Source: Bacteroides sp.
Lineage (GTDB): Bacteria > Bacteroidota > Bacteroidia > Bacteroidales > Bacteroidaceae
Direction of reading: 5' to 3'
Length of the DNA stretch: 46,387 nt
Assembly: GCA_021202275.1 (NCBI GenBank)
Contig: JAJQDI010000025.1
Coordinates: 72,112-118,498, forward strand
Part shown: positions 1-9,538 of the stretch, in pieces
How positions within the stretch are numbered: position 1 is the first letter of the stretch
Layout of the letters: the number at the start of each line of letters is the position of its first letter
Position numbers and translations under genes: made by a program
Notes under the pieces: generated by a model
The model's input: only the letters and a program-made list of their open reading frames with translations
Told to the model about the DNA's origin: nothing
The model's database searches: none

Positions 1-2029
1 TGAAACCATTGTTGCCTCCCATCAGTATCTCTCCCCGGAACGTACGGGCAATGGAACGCATATTGAATTCACCGGACTGAAGTCCGTCTACATCCGTATA
101 ATTATGGTAATTGTATGTGTAATTTCCGGTCCTCGGGTCGGTAGAGACAATGACATTGGAAACGCCATTGGAGGTAGTGACCCAGATGTTGCGGTCGTTG
201 TCTTCCGTAATGGCACAGATAATGTCATCGGCCAGACCATCGGCCTGACGAATCACACCGATCGTATCTGCTTTCAGGTCAAAAATGTTCAGTCCGTCTC
301 TTGTCCCGACCCACAATAGCCCTCTGCTGTCTTCAAATACCTGATGTATGTTGTGATTGGACCAGTCTTTGCTACCGCTGCGATTGCCGGTCAATTGCTC
401 AAAACGTGTTGTCTTCTTGTGATAGATGGTGAGCCCCACCGCGGTACCAATATAAATGACATCGTTCCGTCCGAAGCAGATGGAGGAGACATAGTCCGAA
501 GTCAGATACTCTGTACCGGCATACGTGGTAAAATGACCGGATCTCGGATCGAAATGTTGAAGACCTCCTCCCAGGGTAGCGATCCAGAGCGTTTCGTCAT
601 CATCCTCAAGGATAGACCATACATTGATATCTGCCAGAGAATTCGGATTGCCCGGTTCTGGCATATAGCGTGTAAATGTATGCCCGTCGAAACTGTTCAA
701 TCCACCCAGATAGGTACCGATCCAGAGTTTGCCGTCACGTGCTGCACACATACCCACAATCACCCCGCTGGATAGTCCACTGCCGGAATCGGGATCGGGC
801 TCATATAGTTTCTTGTCGCCCGTGACCCGATTCCAGCGAACCAGTCCGTTGCCATTGGTGCCCAGCCAGATATAACCCTGATTGTCGGGCTGGATATAGG
901 TAATGTCCGAATCAAAATTCCGTGTCAGTTTGTACTCGGCAAAATCTTCCAGCGCAAACTTGAACATACTTTCTCCATAGTAGGAAAGCCCTTTCTTATA
1001 GGTTCCGATCCATATCAGATCCACATCATCGATGTATACGCAATTGATACTGTTGTTGGAAATGGTACGCGAATCGGTCACTTCATGGCGCAGGTTCTGT
1101 AAATATCCGGTCGACTTGTCTATAATGTCTACCCCTCCGTGGTCAGTGGCTAGCCAGATACGTCCTTTCCGGTCTTCGGCCACTCCCTGGATCACATTAC
1201 TGGAAAGGCGGTAGGGAAAGCTGCGGCTGTTGTCTGTAAAATGCTGCCACTTCGCCTGCGAACGGTCGAAATACCAGGTGCCTGAGGATGCTTTGGAATA
1301 GACCCAGTAGTCGCCCTGACTGTCTACAAACAGGGAATACTTATTGGAAATGAAAGCAGAATGATCGGAAATATAGGTATCGCGGCGAATGACGTTACCG
1401 GCATGGAAATCGACACATTCCAGTCGTCCGTCCTCAAACAGGAACAATCCTCCTTCGGCACTAGCACTGATACCGGTAACGGTACCTTCCGATAGTCCGC
1501 CGGGTCCACCCTGCGGATAGAAGATCCATTTTTTGTCTTCATTCTGGTGCTGGAACCCTCCCGTTCCCGCTACATACAGCCAAGTGTTTTTTTTCTTATC
1601 TATATGCACCCGTTCTACAGCGCCGTCAAACTCAAGCCCGGTTTTCTTCAATACCGCCGGAATGTCACGCAGAAAAGTCTCACTCTTTCTGTCATAGATC
1701 ACGTATCCGGAGGCGGTGTATATCCAGAGGTTACCGTTATGGTCTTCCTGGATCTCTTCGATGTAATTATCTATCAGGGACCAGGGGTCTTTCTCGTCGT
1801 AACGGAACGTACGAAAATCATATCCGTCGTAGCGATTGAGCCCTCCGGCAGTTCCGAACCACATGAATCCCTGACTGTCTTTATAGATCGAGTTTACCTG
1901 ATTGTGCGACAATCCGTCCCTGGCAGCCAGATGCCTGAATATAAACTGCTCCTGCGACAAGACCGTAAGAGAGAAAAAAGAAAAGAGTAAGGTCAGGCAC
2001 AAAGAATTAAAGATAGATGTCGTTTTCAT
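1..2029 (-). CDS. Hybrid two-component system (HTCS) regulator, N-terminal sensor part (partial)
   Basis: The minus-strand frame is open from the ATG at 2029 to the window edge, about 676 codons, so only the periplasmic sensor half is present. The N terminus is a signal peptide (KTTS, then a hydrophobic stretch ending VLSQ). It is followed by the typical first Reg_prop repeat (GLSHNQVNSIYKD, then FMWFGTAGGLNRYDGYDF) and many further W-x-G-T repeats, as in the two seven-bladed propellers of HTCS proteins. The last codons read LMGGNNGF, the motif that normally comes just before the Y_Y_Y domain; the histidine kinase, receiver and AraC parts would lie outside the window. HTCS proteins sense oligosaccharides and activate neighbouring polysaccharide-utilisation genes, here probably the divergent esterase and GH97. 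Family call is firm; the ligand is unknown. Confidence 0.93.
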   Translation of the reverse strand, partial: MKTTSIFNSLCLTLLFSFFSLTVLSQEQFIFRHLAARDGLSHNQVNSIYKDSQGFMWFGTAGGLNRYDGYDFRTFRYDEKDPWSLIDNYIEEIQEDHNGNLWIYTASGYVIYDRKSETFLRDIPAVLKKTGLEFDGAVERVHIDKKKNTWLYVAGTGGFQHQNEDKKWIFYPQGGPGGLSEGTVTGISASAEGGLFLFEDGRLECVDFHAGNVIRRDTYISDHSAFISNKYSLFVDSQGDYWVYSKASSGTWYFDRSQAKWQHFTDNSRSFPYRLSSNVIQGVAEDRKGRIWLATDHGGVDIIDKSTGYLQNLRHEVTDSRTISNNSINCVYIDDVDLIWIGTYKKGLSYYGESMFKFALEDFAEYKLTRNFDSDITYIQPDNQGYIWLGTNGNGLVRWNRVTGDKKLYEPDPDSGSGLSSGVIVGMCAARDGKLWIGTYLGGLNSFDGHTFTRYMPEPGNPNSLADINVWSILEDDDETLWIATLGGGLQHFDPRSGHFTTYAGTEYLTSDYVSSICFGRNDVIYIGTAVGLTIYHKKTTRFEQLTGNRSGSKDWSNHNIHQVFEDSRGLLWVGTRDGLNIFDLKADTIGVIRQADGLADDIICAITEDNDRNIWVTTSNGVSNVIVSTDPRTGNYTYNYHNYTDVDGLQSGEFNMRSIARTFRGEILMGGNNGF

Positions 2030-2692
2030 ACATGTATGTTTTTCTTAAATCAGGTTTTCCACAAGAGCCATCAGGCTGGCCCGGTATATAGGGTTATTGT
2101 CATACGTTGATATCCGACATAACATGATTGTCCGATAAGCCATGCAAACTTCGTAAAAATAATTAATTTATCAAAACATTATTCCCAAAAAGCCCGATCA
2201 GGATATACAACTTTCTTGCTATAGAATACAAAGAATAAGTTGTAAGTGATAAGTTCTGAGTTTTAAGTAATGTGCGTTGAATAATGAGTGCTGGATAATG
2301 ATATATTGTATGTAGTAAATTTGAAATAATGAGTGATAAGTGAAATGATAAGTATGCCATGTATTATGAAGTAAGGAGACTGTTTCAGAATGGGATATTC
2401 GCTTTACATAAAGATCATTGCATATCACAAACAACTTTAAGTTTTTAATAAAAATCTAAAAGGCTATCTCAAGAAAAATATGTAACTATAGATAGCGATT
2501 TTCTATTCTGGCACACCCTCTTCACTTACAACCGGTCTCTTCTCCTATAAACTTCCCTCTTCAAAAACTTACAACTTATCCCTTCAAACTGAAATGGTAC
2601 TTGTTTGATCTTTTATTGTACTTTGTCTACTTCCGATACGGATTTCGGCCTTTTTCTTTTATCTTCGTAGCACGAATCTCAAATGAAATACT
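2030..2692. other. Divergent intergenic region between HTCS regulator and esterase operon
   Basis: This 663-bp AT-rich stretch separates two divergent genes and holds no convincing gene. Bases 2220-2360 are low-complexity sequence built from short degenerate words such as AATGAGTG and GATAAGTG. TATCTTCG at 2660-2667 resembles a Bacteroides -7 element (TAnnTTTG) 25 bp before the esterase start, but I see no matching -33 TTTG at the right distance. The HTCS operator presumably lies here; I cannot point to it. Confidence 0.4.
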
Positions 2693-4114
2693 ATGATCCG
2701 ACGACTTTTTTGCACTTTTCTTTTGGTATGTATCGGGCTCGGTATGTCTGCACGCATCGCGCTGCCTGATATCCTGAGCGACTATATGGTGTTGCAGCAA
2801 CACACACAGGTGAAGTTATGGGGCACAGCGACTCCCGGATCTGCCGTATCGGTTTCTCCCAGCTGGAGTACACAGGCTACGACATATGCCACCGAAACTG
2901 ACGGAGAAGGCAGATGGATGATCCTGATCCCTACTCCTGAGGCCAGTTATCAGACACACCGGATAACCATATCCGACGAAACATCTTCTGTCACTCTCAA
3001 CCATATCCTTATCGGAGAAGTATGGTTCTGTTCCGGACAGTCTAACATGGAAATGCCACTCAATGGTTTCTTCAACTGCCCGATCTCAGAAGCCAACCAC
3101 ACGATTGCCACTGCCGGCAATTATCCGGCTATCCGGTTTGCTACCATTCCCAAGACTGCCGCTCTGACTCCCCAGGAGAGCTGCGCGGGCAAATGGATGG
3201 AAAACAACCCGGCAAACGCGCAATGGTTCAGCGCTATAGCGTATCATTTCGCAACCCTGCTGCAAAGTGTACTGAACGTACCGGTGGGCATCATCCATTG
3301 TAGCTGGGGCGGCTCCACAGTAGAGGGATGGTTACCCGAAAAGATACTCGCGCAATACCCCGATGTAGATCTCTCCCAGGCAGGCAGCAAAGAGGGAACA
3401 GAATGGCTGCAACCCATGATCATGTACAACGGAATGCTGAAGCCTCTGCAAAACTATACCGTACGCGGATTTCTCTGGTATCAGGGAGAGTCTAACGTAG
3501 GCAGGCACGACACATATGCCGAACGGCTGGCCACCATGGTATCTCTCTGGCGCGAGGAGTGGGAACTGGGGGAATTGCCCTTCTATTTCGTAGAGATCGC
3601 GCCATACGAATATGGCCCGGGTGACTGGGGGGCCTACCTGCGTGAAGCACAGTTCCAGGCACAAACACTCATTCCTAATAGTGGAATGATCTCGACAAAT
3701 GATCTGGTTGAATCTTTTGAATCATACAACATCCATCCGCGCAACAAGACAGAGATAGGCAGACGACTGGCCTATATGGCCCTTTCCGAGACCTATGACG
3801 TGCAGGGAATAGGCTCCAGAGGACCGTCGTATCGGTCCATGGACATACAGGGAGACAGCATCCTGCTGCACTTCGACCGGGCAGAAGAGGGCTTTAGCCG
3901 GATGCAAGAGATCACAGGATTTGAAATAGCAGGCGAAGACCGTATCTTTTATCCGGCAGGGGCGGAAGTCAACTGGAACAGAGAGATCATCGTATCCAGT
4001 CCGCAGGTAAGTAAACCGGTTGCCGTACGTTACGGTTTCCGCAACTACCTGCCAGGGAATATCGCCGACCACAGAGGACTTCCTTTGTATCCTTTCCGTA
4101 CGGACAACTGGTAG
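2693..4114 (+). CDS. Sialate O-acetylesterase-like SGNH esterase, secreted
   Basis: 473 aa with an N-terminal signal peptide (RRLFCTFLLVCIGLGMSA). After a small beta domain comes the SGNH nucleophile block FCSGQSNMEM with Ser117, then HCSWGGSTVEGW, the block FLWYQGESN, and a C-terminal block with NIHPRNK, whose His would complete the catalytic dyad/triad. This layout matches the 9-O-acetylesterase family found in many Bacteroidetes glycan-use loci, which removes acetyl groups from sugars in the periplasm. The actual substrate need not be sialic acid; hemicellulose or host glycan acetyl esters are equally possible. It lies 159 bp upstream of the GH97 gene on the same strand and is divergent from the HTCS gene, so the three probably form part of one utilisation locus. 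Confidence 0.88.
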   Translation: MIRRLFCTFLLVCIGLGMSARIALPDILSDYMVLQQHTQVKLWGTATPGSAVSVSPSWSTQATTYATETDGEGRWMILIPTPEASYQTHRITISDETSSVTLNHILIGEVWFCSGQSNMEMPLNGFFNCPISEANHTIATAGNYPAIRFATIPKTAALTPQESCAGKWMENNPANAQWFSAIAYHFATLLQSVLNVPVGIIHCSWGGSTVEGWLPEKILAQYPDVDLSQAGSKEGTEWLQPMIMYNGMLKPLQNYTVRGFLWYQGESNVGRHDTYAERLATMVSLWREEWELGELPFYFVEIAPYEYGPGDWGAYLREAQFQAQTLIPNSGMISTNDLVESFESYNIHPRNKTEIGRRLAYMALSETYDVQGIGSRGPSYRSMDIQGDSILLHFDRAEEGFSRMQEITGFEIAGEDRIFYPAGAEVNWNREIIVSSPQVSKPVAVRYGFRNYLPGNIADHRGLPLYPFRTDNW

Positions 4115-4273
4115 GTGACCTGCAACAGGCGCGGTACGTTCTGAAACTCCTGGACCAGAAAAAGGGATATCAGGTCGGTCGGAAGGGATCAGAAAAGAAT
4201 CCCAATTGTTGCAAAGGACAGGAAACATGTCTTTTACCAAACATATTTATATCACTTTAAAGAGATACAATCC

Positions 4274-6271
4274 ATGAAAAAATTAGTTCTGTTTTTCTTT
4301 TGCACTACTGTATGGCTTTCTTCGGTGTACAGTCAGAAAAGTTTCCGGCTCGACTCACCCGACGGACGTATCACAACCAACATAGAGATCGGGGACAAAC
4401 TGACTTACGAGATCCTGCACGACGGGCAAACCCTGCTTGCTGCTTCTCCCCTCTCTGTCTCTCTCACGAATGGCGAAGTCTGGGGCAGAAATGCCCGGCT
4501 CTCGGGAAATCGCAGCCGCACCGTTTCTCAGACCATTCCCTCTCCGTTCTATAAAAAGGCAGAGATTGAGGATCATTACAATGAACTGCGCCTGATCTTC
4601 ACGGGACAATGGGGCGTAGAATTCCGTGCCTATAACGATGGGGTTGCTTACCGGTTCTTCAGCCAGCGCAAAAAGCCGTTTACCATACAGTCTGAGGAGG
4701 TAGTCTATCAATTCACTGAAGATGTGACCGCGCACGTTCCCTATGTGGAAGTAGGAGAAGACGGAGACTATAACGCGCAGTTCATGAGCTCGTTCGAGAA
4801 TACCTATACCACTGCTCCACTGTCGGCACTCAATCCGGAACGTCTGATGTTCCTCCCTCTGGTAGCGGATGTGGGCCAGGGAAAAAGACTGCTCATCACG
4901 GAGTCGGACCTGGAAAGTTATCCGGGAGTGTACCTGACCAACGCGGGAGGCAATCACGCGCTGACCGGCGTAATGGCACCCTATCCGAAAGAGACCGTAC
5001 AGGGAGGGCATAACATGCTGCAACTCTTAGTGACGGAGCGGGAAGATTACATAGCGAAAGTAGATAAACCACGCACGTTTCCCTGGCGGGCTGTTGTTGT
5101 TTCAACAGACGATAAAGAACTTGCCGATAGTGATATGACCTATAAACTGGCCTCTCCTTCCCGTATCGCAGATATCTCCTGGATCAAACCCGGAAAGGTG
5201 GCATGGGAGTGGTGGAACAACTGGAATCTCGAAGGTGTAGATTTCATCACGGGGATCAACAACGATACGTATAAGTATTACATCGATTTTGCATCGGCAC
5301 ACGGTATCGAATATGTGATCTTAGACGAGGGATGGGCTGTGAATCTACAGGCGGATCTGATGCAGGTGGTTCCGGAGATCGATCTGCCGGAGTTGGTTAC
5401 CTATGGCCGGGAAAAGAATGTAGACCTGATCCTCTGGGCTGGTTACCATGCCTTCAACCGAGATATGGAAAACATATGCAGACACTACGCAGATATGGGC
5501 ATCAAAGGGTTCAAGATCGACTTCATGGACCGGGACGATCAGGAGATGGTAGAATTCAACTACCGCGCCCCGGAAACATGCGCCAGATACAAACTGATCG
5601 TAGATCTGCACGGAATGTACAAGCCGGCCGGGCTCAACCGGACTTATCCGAATGTATTGAATTTTGAAGGTGTGCACGGACTGGAACAGATGAAGTGGAG
5701 ACCTGCTTCCGTAGACCAGATGAAATACGACGTGACCATTCCTTTCATCCGTCAGGTGGCGGGTCCGGTAGATTACACACAGGGAGCTATGCGCAACGCG
5801 GCATCAGGCAACTATTTTCCCAACAACAGCGAGCCGATGAGTCAGGGAACGCGCTGTCATCAACTGGCTACTTACATCGTCTTCGAATCTCCGTTCAATA
5901 TGCTTTGTGACTCTCCGACCAATTACATGAAGGAGCCTGAATCTCTGGATTTCATCACTCAGATACCTACTGTCTGGGACGAGACGATCACTCTGGAAGG
6001 TGAACTCGGAGAGTATATCCTGACGGCACGCAGAAAGGGAGAGAACTGGTATGTAGGCGGTCTGACCAACTGGACTCCGAAAGAAGTAGAGGTAGATCTT
6101 TCTTTCCTCCCCGCAGGCAATTACAACGCCACTTTATTCAAAGATGGATTGAATGCCCACCGCAAAGGAACAGATTACAAAAAAGAATCTCTATCGCTCG
6201 ATAATGGCAGTACATTGAAGGTGTATATGGCTCCGGGAGGAGGATTCACCCTACAACTCCATAAAATGTAA
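4274..6271 (+). CDS. GH97 alpha-glycosidase, probably retaining type
   Basis: 665 aa, the usual length of GH97. A signal peptide (KKLVLFFFCTTVWLSSVYSQ) is followed by the N-terminal beta-sandwich, a catalytic TIM barrel starting near residue 305 (AWEWWNNWN) and a C-terminal all-beta domain. GFKIDFMDRDD puts an Asp at 416 and GLEQMKW a Glu at 471. In the retaining clade typified by BtGH97b the nucleophile is, as I recall, Asp415 and the acid/base Glu470, with the same 55-residue spacing, so alpha-galactosidase-like activity is more likely than the inverting SusB alpha-glucosidase type. It acts in the periplasm on oligosaccharides, probably after deacetylation by the esterase encoded just upstream. 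A strong terminator follows. Confidence 0.93.
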   Translation: MKKLVLFFFCTTVWLSSVYSQKSFRLDSPDGRITTNIEIGDKLTYEILHDGQTLLAASPLSVSLTNGEVWGRNARLSGNRSRTVSQTIPSPFYKKAEIEDHYNELRLIFTGQWGVEFRAYNDGVAYRFFSQRKKPFTIQSEEVVYQFTEDVTAHVPYVEVGEDGDYNAQFMSSFENTYTTAPLSALNPERLMFLPLVADVGQGKRLLITESDLESYPGVYLTNAGGNHALTGVMAPYPKETVQGGHNMLQLLVTEREDYIAKVDKPRTFPWRAVVVSTDDKELADSDMTYKLASPSRIADISWIKPGKVAWEWWNNWNLEGVDFITGINNDTYKYYIDFASAHGIEYVILDEGWAVNLQADLMQVVPEIDLPELVTYGREKNVDLILWAGYHAFNRDMENICRHYADMGIKGFKIDFMDRDDQEMVEFNYRAPETCARYKLIVDLHGMYKPAGLNRTYPNVLNFEGVHGLEQMKWRPASVDQMKYDVTIPFIRQVAGPVDYTQGAMRNAASGNYFPNNSEPMSQGTRCHQLATYIVFESPFNMLCDSPTNYMKEPESLDFITQIPTVWDETITLEGELGEYILTARRKGENWYVGGLTNWTPKEVEVDLSFLPAGNYNATLFKDGLNAHRKGTDYKKESLSLDNGSTLKVYMAPGGGFTLQLHKM

Positions 6272-6311
6272 TCCGGGGCAGACAGATAGAAACGTACCGC
6301 CCTTTACAAAT

Positions 6312-6356
6312 AAATGCGTAGCATCCATTCGGAAAACGAAGATGCTACGCATTTTT
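6312..6356 (+). terminator. Rho-independent terminator after GH97
   Basis: A perfect 14-bp stem (AAATGCGTAGCATC at 6312-6325, complement at 6341-6354) with a 15-nt loop is followed by TTTTT on the plus strand. It lies 41 bp after the GH97 stop and closes the esterase-GH97 transcript. Confidence 0.88.
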
Positions 6357-6482
6357 ACATAGATAGATTGAGAGTATATTCTGTTTCAATCTACCATAAA
6401 AGCAATCTGTTGTTGCGCTATGAAGCTATATGAACCGGTTTATCACTGTTGATTAAGTACATAACCACAGTAGATTAAACAC

Positions 6483-6608
6483 AAAAGCCTTAAAGTTTAG
6501 TTGGGCCCACAGATGTGGGCCGATCGGTTCAGATCTGCAGGCCCATCGGCCCATAATTGTGGGCTGGTGGGCCTGCATTTGTGGGCTCAACTAAACCTCA
6601 AGGCTTTT
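6483..6608. repeat. 126-bp nested palindrome (multi-armed hairpin)
   Basis: Outer arms AAAAGCCTT...GTTTAGTTG (from 6483) and their near-complement ending at 6608 enclose smaller arms. One is a GGCCCACA/TGTGGGCC hairpin (about 6504-6521). Another is a long arm starting GCAGGCCCA near 6537 and closing TGGGCCTGC near 6575. In the long arm the three imperfect positions all become G-U pairs if the plus strand is transcribed. The layout is a cruciform or cloverleaf-like element. It may be a mobile REP-like repeat or a bidirectional transcription barrier. Confidence 0.8.
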
Positions 6609-6781
6609 GCAGGTAATTTACCTGACATTGTTGTTTAGTTACAGGTTCAGATCGGATTAATTGAACCATATTCCAGCTTTTTGTAAGGAAGTTCACAGGA
6701 AATATGATCAGGAGACGCAGGAAATAGCAGGCTTTCCGGACAGAGCAGCCCCCGGATAAACAGATCTTCGGAAAAGTTCTT

Positions 6782-7168
6782 TTACAGGACATTGAGCTCC
6801 AGAACTACATCTTCCGCCACAATATGCAGATCTTTTATTTCAGCATACATAAAGAATGGCTGAAGCTGTTCGATATGATCCAACCACAGATGGACCTGAC
6901 TATTTTCCCTATCCCAGGATAGCATACGGGAATCTACTTTGGACTGGATGAACCCGGAAAAAGCGCCAAGCATCCATTTCTTAAATCCGCTGATCTTATA
7001 ACCTAAAAGAATACTACGGGGCTCTACCACAAGGATCTTCACTTCGGCACTCCAGATATAACTGACTTTCAGAGTATCAGGAGCGAGATAGTCAAACTTC
7101 AGCTTACGGAATTTTTCTTCTTTACTCAGAAATTGCCTGATCTCTTCCAACACTACAATCGCTTTCAT
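6782..7168 (-). CDS. Conserved hypothetical protein at the end of capsule locus A
   Basis: 128 aa, no family recognised. It has no signal peptide and no clear membrane helix; one moderately hydrophobic stretch occurs near residues 45-75. The sequence alternates charged and hydrophobic residues like a small soluble alpha/beta protein. It lies 157 bp downstream of the WbpL-like transferase on the same strand and is the last gene before the convergent GH97. Base composition and codon use resemble its neighbours, and no other frame is better, so I take it as a real gene. It may be outside the capsule transcript. Confidence 0.6.
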   Translation of the reverse strand: MKAIVVLEEIRQFLSKEEKFRKLKFDYLAPDTLKVSYIWSAEVKILVVEPRSILLGYKISGFKKWMLGAFSGFIQSKVDSRMLSWDRENSQVHLWLDHIEQLQPFFMYAEIKDLHIVAEDVVLELNVL

Positions 7169-7325
7169 TGTATCTTTTTATTTAAATTGAATACTGATTT
7201 CATGATGATCTGTATGACCTGTTTGCCTATTCTATCCGAATGGGTTTTCAGCCCATCCGGAATTAGTTCCTCATTGTATCTCATCAACTACATGTAAGAA
7301 ACTGTACCCGGTTAACTATATTCTG

Positions 7326-8282
7326 TTAACCGATCCGGTGCAGATGAAAATATTTTTTCATAAACCAGAGGTAAAGCAGACTTAACAGGAACACAGCTGC
7401 GATCACATATGTATATGTATATCCACTTACACGGGCATACAGATATCCGACCGTTATCACAACCTGTACTCCCATATAGATCAAAGAAACCATCAGGTGA
7501 GGGATCTTCAATTCATTGGCCATAAGCTGATACAGGTGTTTCCGGTGAGGTTGCAGAATACGTTCACGCAGCAAGATCCGATGCACAAGGGTAAAGACTG
7601 TATCCACACCATATACGGCCAGCAGGATGATCCATGTTACATCTCTGGTTTGTACCATCAACGCTCCTATAAGAAAAAGCAGGATAAAAGCCATACTTAC
7701 CGATCCGACGTCTCCGGCAAAGCATCGGGCCCGACTACGGAAATTAAAAAACAGAAAAACAAGATCGGCCAGTATCAATGTATAGATAAATCCGACCTCT
7801 GCAAAAGGGACGATCTTCAGATGGATATAAACAAGGGCTATCAGGGTCACCAACGAATATCCTCCTGTGATGCCATTGATCCCATCCATAAAATTATAGG
7901 CATTGATCACACCCAGACATACAATCACACAGAAAAAGATCACCCATCCAGGCAGGAAAAAGTTATCCCATTGCCGGAATAGCAGGAGAATAGCGATCAG
8001 ATGGACACCCAGACGTACTTTCTGAGATACGGAACGGATATCATCCGCAAAACTGATCAGGCTAATCAGTGTAAGTCCCGCCATAAACCAGGGATAAAGA
8101 AAGCCATTTGTCAGAAACCAGCCGAGCGCCCCCAGGTAAAAGACAAGTCCTCCGCCCCGTAGCGTGGTGCAAACATGGGAACTGCGCTGATTGGGACAGT
8201 CTACAATGCCTGTGGTAGCGGCAATCCGGAAATAAAAAAGTTCTGCTCCCCAAAGCAGAACTAACATCATGATATAATACAT
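7326..8282 (-). CDS. WecA/WbpL-like undecaprenyl-phosphate glycosyl-1-phosphate transferase
   Basis: 318 aa polytopic membrane protein of the MraY/WecA superfamily with about ten hydrophobic helices. Visible family motifs are GGGLVFYLGALG near the N terminus, FADDIRS (the DD motif), NAYNFMDGINGITG, CFAGDVGSVS and the cytoplasmic HRKHLYQ loop. It loads a sugar-1-phosphate (HexNAc, FucNAc or QuiNAc type) onto undecaprenyl phosphate in the inner membrane and so starts the repeat unit of locus A. The gene is the penultimate one of the locus, next to the 4-reductase/epimerase gene, the same pairing as wbpV-wbpL in Pseudomonas O-antigen loci. That suggests an initiating D-FucNAc or D-QuiNAc residue (inference). 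Confidence 0.9.
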   Translation of the reverse strand: MYYIMMLVLLWGAELFYFRIAATTGIVDCPNQRSSHVCTTLRGGGLVFYLGALGWFLTNGFLYPWFMAGLTLISLISFADDIRSVSQKVRLGVHLIAILLLFRQWDNFFLPGWVIFFCVIVCLGVINAYNFMDGINGITGGYSLVTLIALVYIHLKIVPFAEVGFIYTLILADLVFLFFNFRSRARCFAGDVGSVSMAFILLFLIGALMVQTRDVTWIILLAVYGVDTVFTLVHRILLRERILQPHRKHLYQLMANELKIPHLMVSLIYMGVQVVITVGYLYARVSGYTYTYVIAAVFLLSLLYLWFMKKYFHLHRIG

Positions 8283-8343
8283 AGATTACTTAAAATAGAA
8301 GTTCATTATTCATTGTATATATAATATATTACTCCGATACCCT

Positions 8344-8441
8344 GTAGAGACGCACGGCGTGCGTCTCTACATGCCGAATGGGAAAGTATATAATCTTTTT
8401 GTTGGACATACATCGCGGAGACGCACGCCGTGCGTCTCTAC
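8344..8441. repeat. REP-like palindromic repeat pair, copy 1
   Basis: Bases 8344-8370 form a near-perfect palindrome, GTAGAGACGCACG, one base, then its complement. A second, slightly diverged copy lies at 8415-8441. They bracket a 44-bp spacer that starts ATGCCGAATGGGAAA. The same arrangement recurs at 14203-14311. It lies between the WbpL-like gene and the epimerase gene. Confidence 0.85.
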
Positions 8442-8547
8442 AAGCTAACAGAATATGGTACATACAACGAAGGATGAATACTTATTTATCACTTACTACC
8501 GGTTCGTCCGAAACAGAGCCAACAGAATGAGGGAAGACATAGCCAGG

Positions 8548-9538
8548 TCAGAGATCTTCAACTGCCACTTTATCTGTTTCAAAAGAACGTATGGTCTTTC
8601 TCAGTCCGTCCTCAGCCCGGACCGGCATTTCCTTTATACCCAACGCAGCTTTGATCCTGGCATTGCTGACTACAAAATTTTCCGTCAGTTTGCGCAACCG
8701 CTCTATATTCAAAGGCAGATGCAACAGGGAGCCGATACCGGCGCACATCTCCATCAATCCTTTGTTGAATTTCCAGATGGGTGTGTTTTTTCCCGTAATT
8801 TCACTGATCAGCCGGATCAGTTCATTGGTAGAGATCGCTTCGTCATCTCCCACATGGTAAATGGCGGAGGGAATATCCCGGTTCAGAAGTTGTTCTACTA
8901 CATAACAGATATCATCTATAGAAGCAAAAGAACGGCGATTCTCAAAATCACCCAGAGGCCAGGGAATGCCTTTTTTTTACCACATTGTACAGTAGGTTGA
9001 GATTGCCCTTATTACCTGGTCCGTGGATCATGCAGGGACGAAGAATGTATACTTTCTTTTTGCCACTTACGCAATAGGGATCTATGGCACAACGATCCAG
9101 AATATACTCCTCCGCGCGTATCTTGCTCTCACCATACGGTCCTTTGGGAGTGGGGATCACATCTTCCGTGAGGATATGCCCCACCACACAATCTGTAACC
9201 GCTATCACAGAGCTGAAGAAGATAAAGGTATGCGCGGCAGAGGCCAGAAAAAAATCAAAGGCCTGTTGGGTAAGTCCCGTATTTACATTAAAGTACTCCT
9301 GCGCCAACGCTTCATTCCGGAGGTCATGTGCTTTTCCTGCCAGATGAATGATCGCGTCAAAACCAGGCAGATCTCCGGATGGGGTAGCCTGTGCGTTCAG
9401 GGCTTCCCAACAGAATGTTTTTACCACTTCCGGAACAACTGGCCGTACAATATCTATTCCGTACAACTCCGCATGTTGCAGATATTTTCTCAGATTGGTA
9501 CCCACGAAGCCATGAATACCCGTTATAAGAACCTTCAT
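8548..9538 (-). pseudogene. NAD-dependent sugar 4-reductase/epimerase (SDR), frameshifted at an A8 tract
   Basis: Extended SDR, about 329 aa if repaired. The start ATG at 9538 overlaps the stop of the upstream wbuB (ATGA). The N terminus has the Rossmann motif GIHGFVG and the catalytic YGESK (Tyr135, Lys139). The frame ends early after VVKK. The minus strand has eight A at 8971-8978; with seven the frame continues KGIPWPLGDFENRRSF and joins the downstream open frame that starts before GDDEAISTNEL and ends at 8548. KGIPWPLG is a hallmark of the WbpV/WreQ-like enzymes that reduce UDP-4-keto-6-deoxy-HexNAc to UDP-D-QuiNAc or FucNAc, fitting the adjacent initiating transferase. The break may be a sequencing error, slippage or true decay. 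Confidence 0.85.

Larger units (their letters stand above)
6272..6781. other. Convergent intergenic region with terminator and large palindrome
   Basis: This 510-bp stretch lies between the convergent ends of the GH97 gene (plus) and the last gene of capsule locus A (minus). It holds the GH97 terminator and the 126-bp nested palindrome listed separately. I see no gene in it. Confidence 0.6.

Noticed and set aside
104..1990. Plus-strand ORFs of 60-147 codons over the first 2 kb
   Set aside because: They are antisense shadows of the HTCS propeller gene, whose minus-strand frame carries clear Reg_prop repeats.
2163..2434. Minus-strand ORFs of 65 and 71 codons in the HTCS-esterase gap
   Set aside because: They arise from the degenerate low-complexity repeat and have no recognisable protein pattern.
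6483..6608. tRNA gene, because of the cloverleaf-like fold
   Set aside because: The arms are too long, the acceptor stem has about 29 bp, and no T-loop GTTCRANNC box or CCA end is present.
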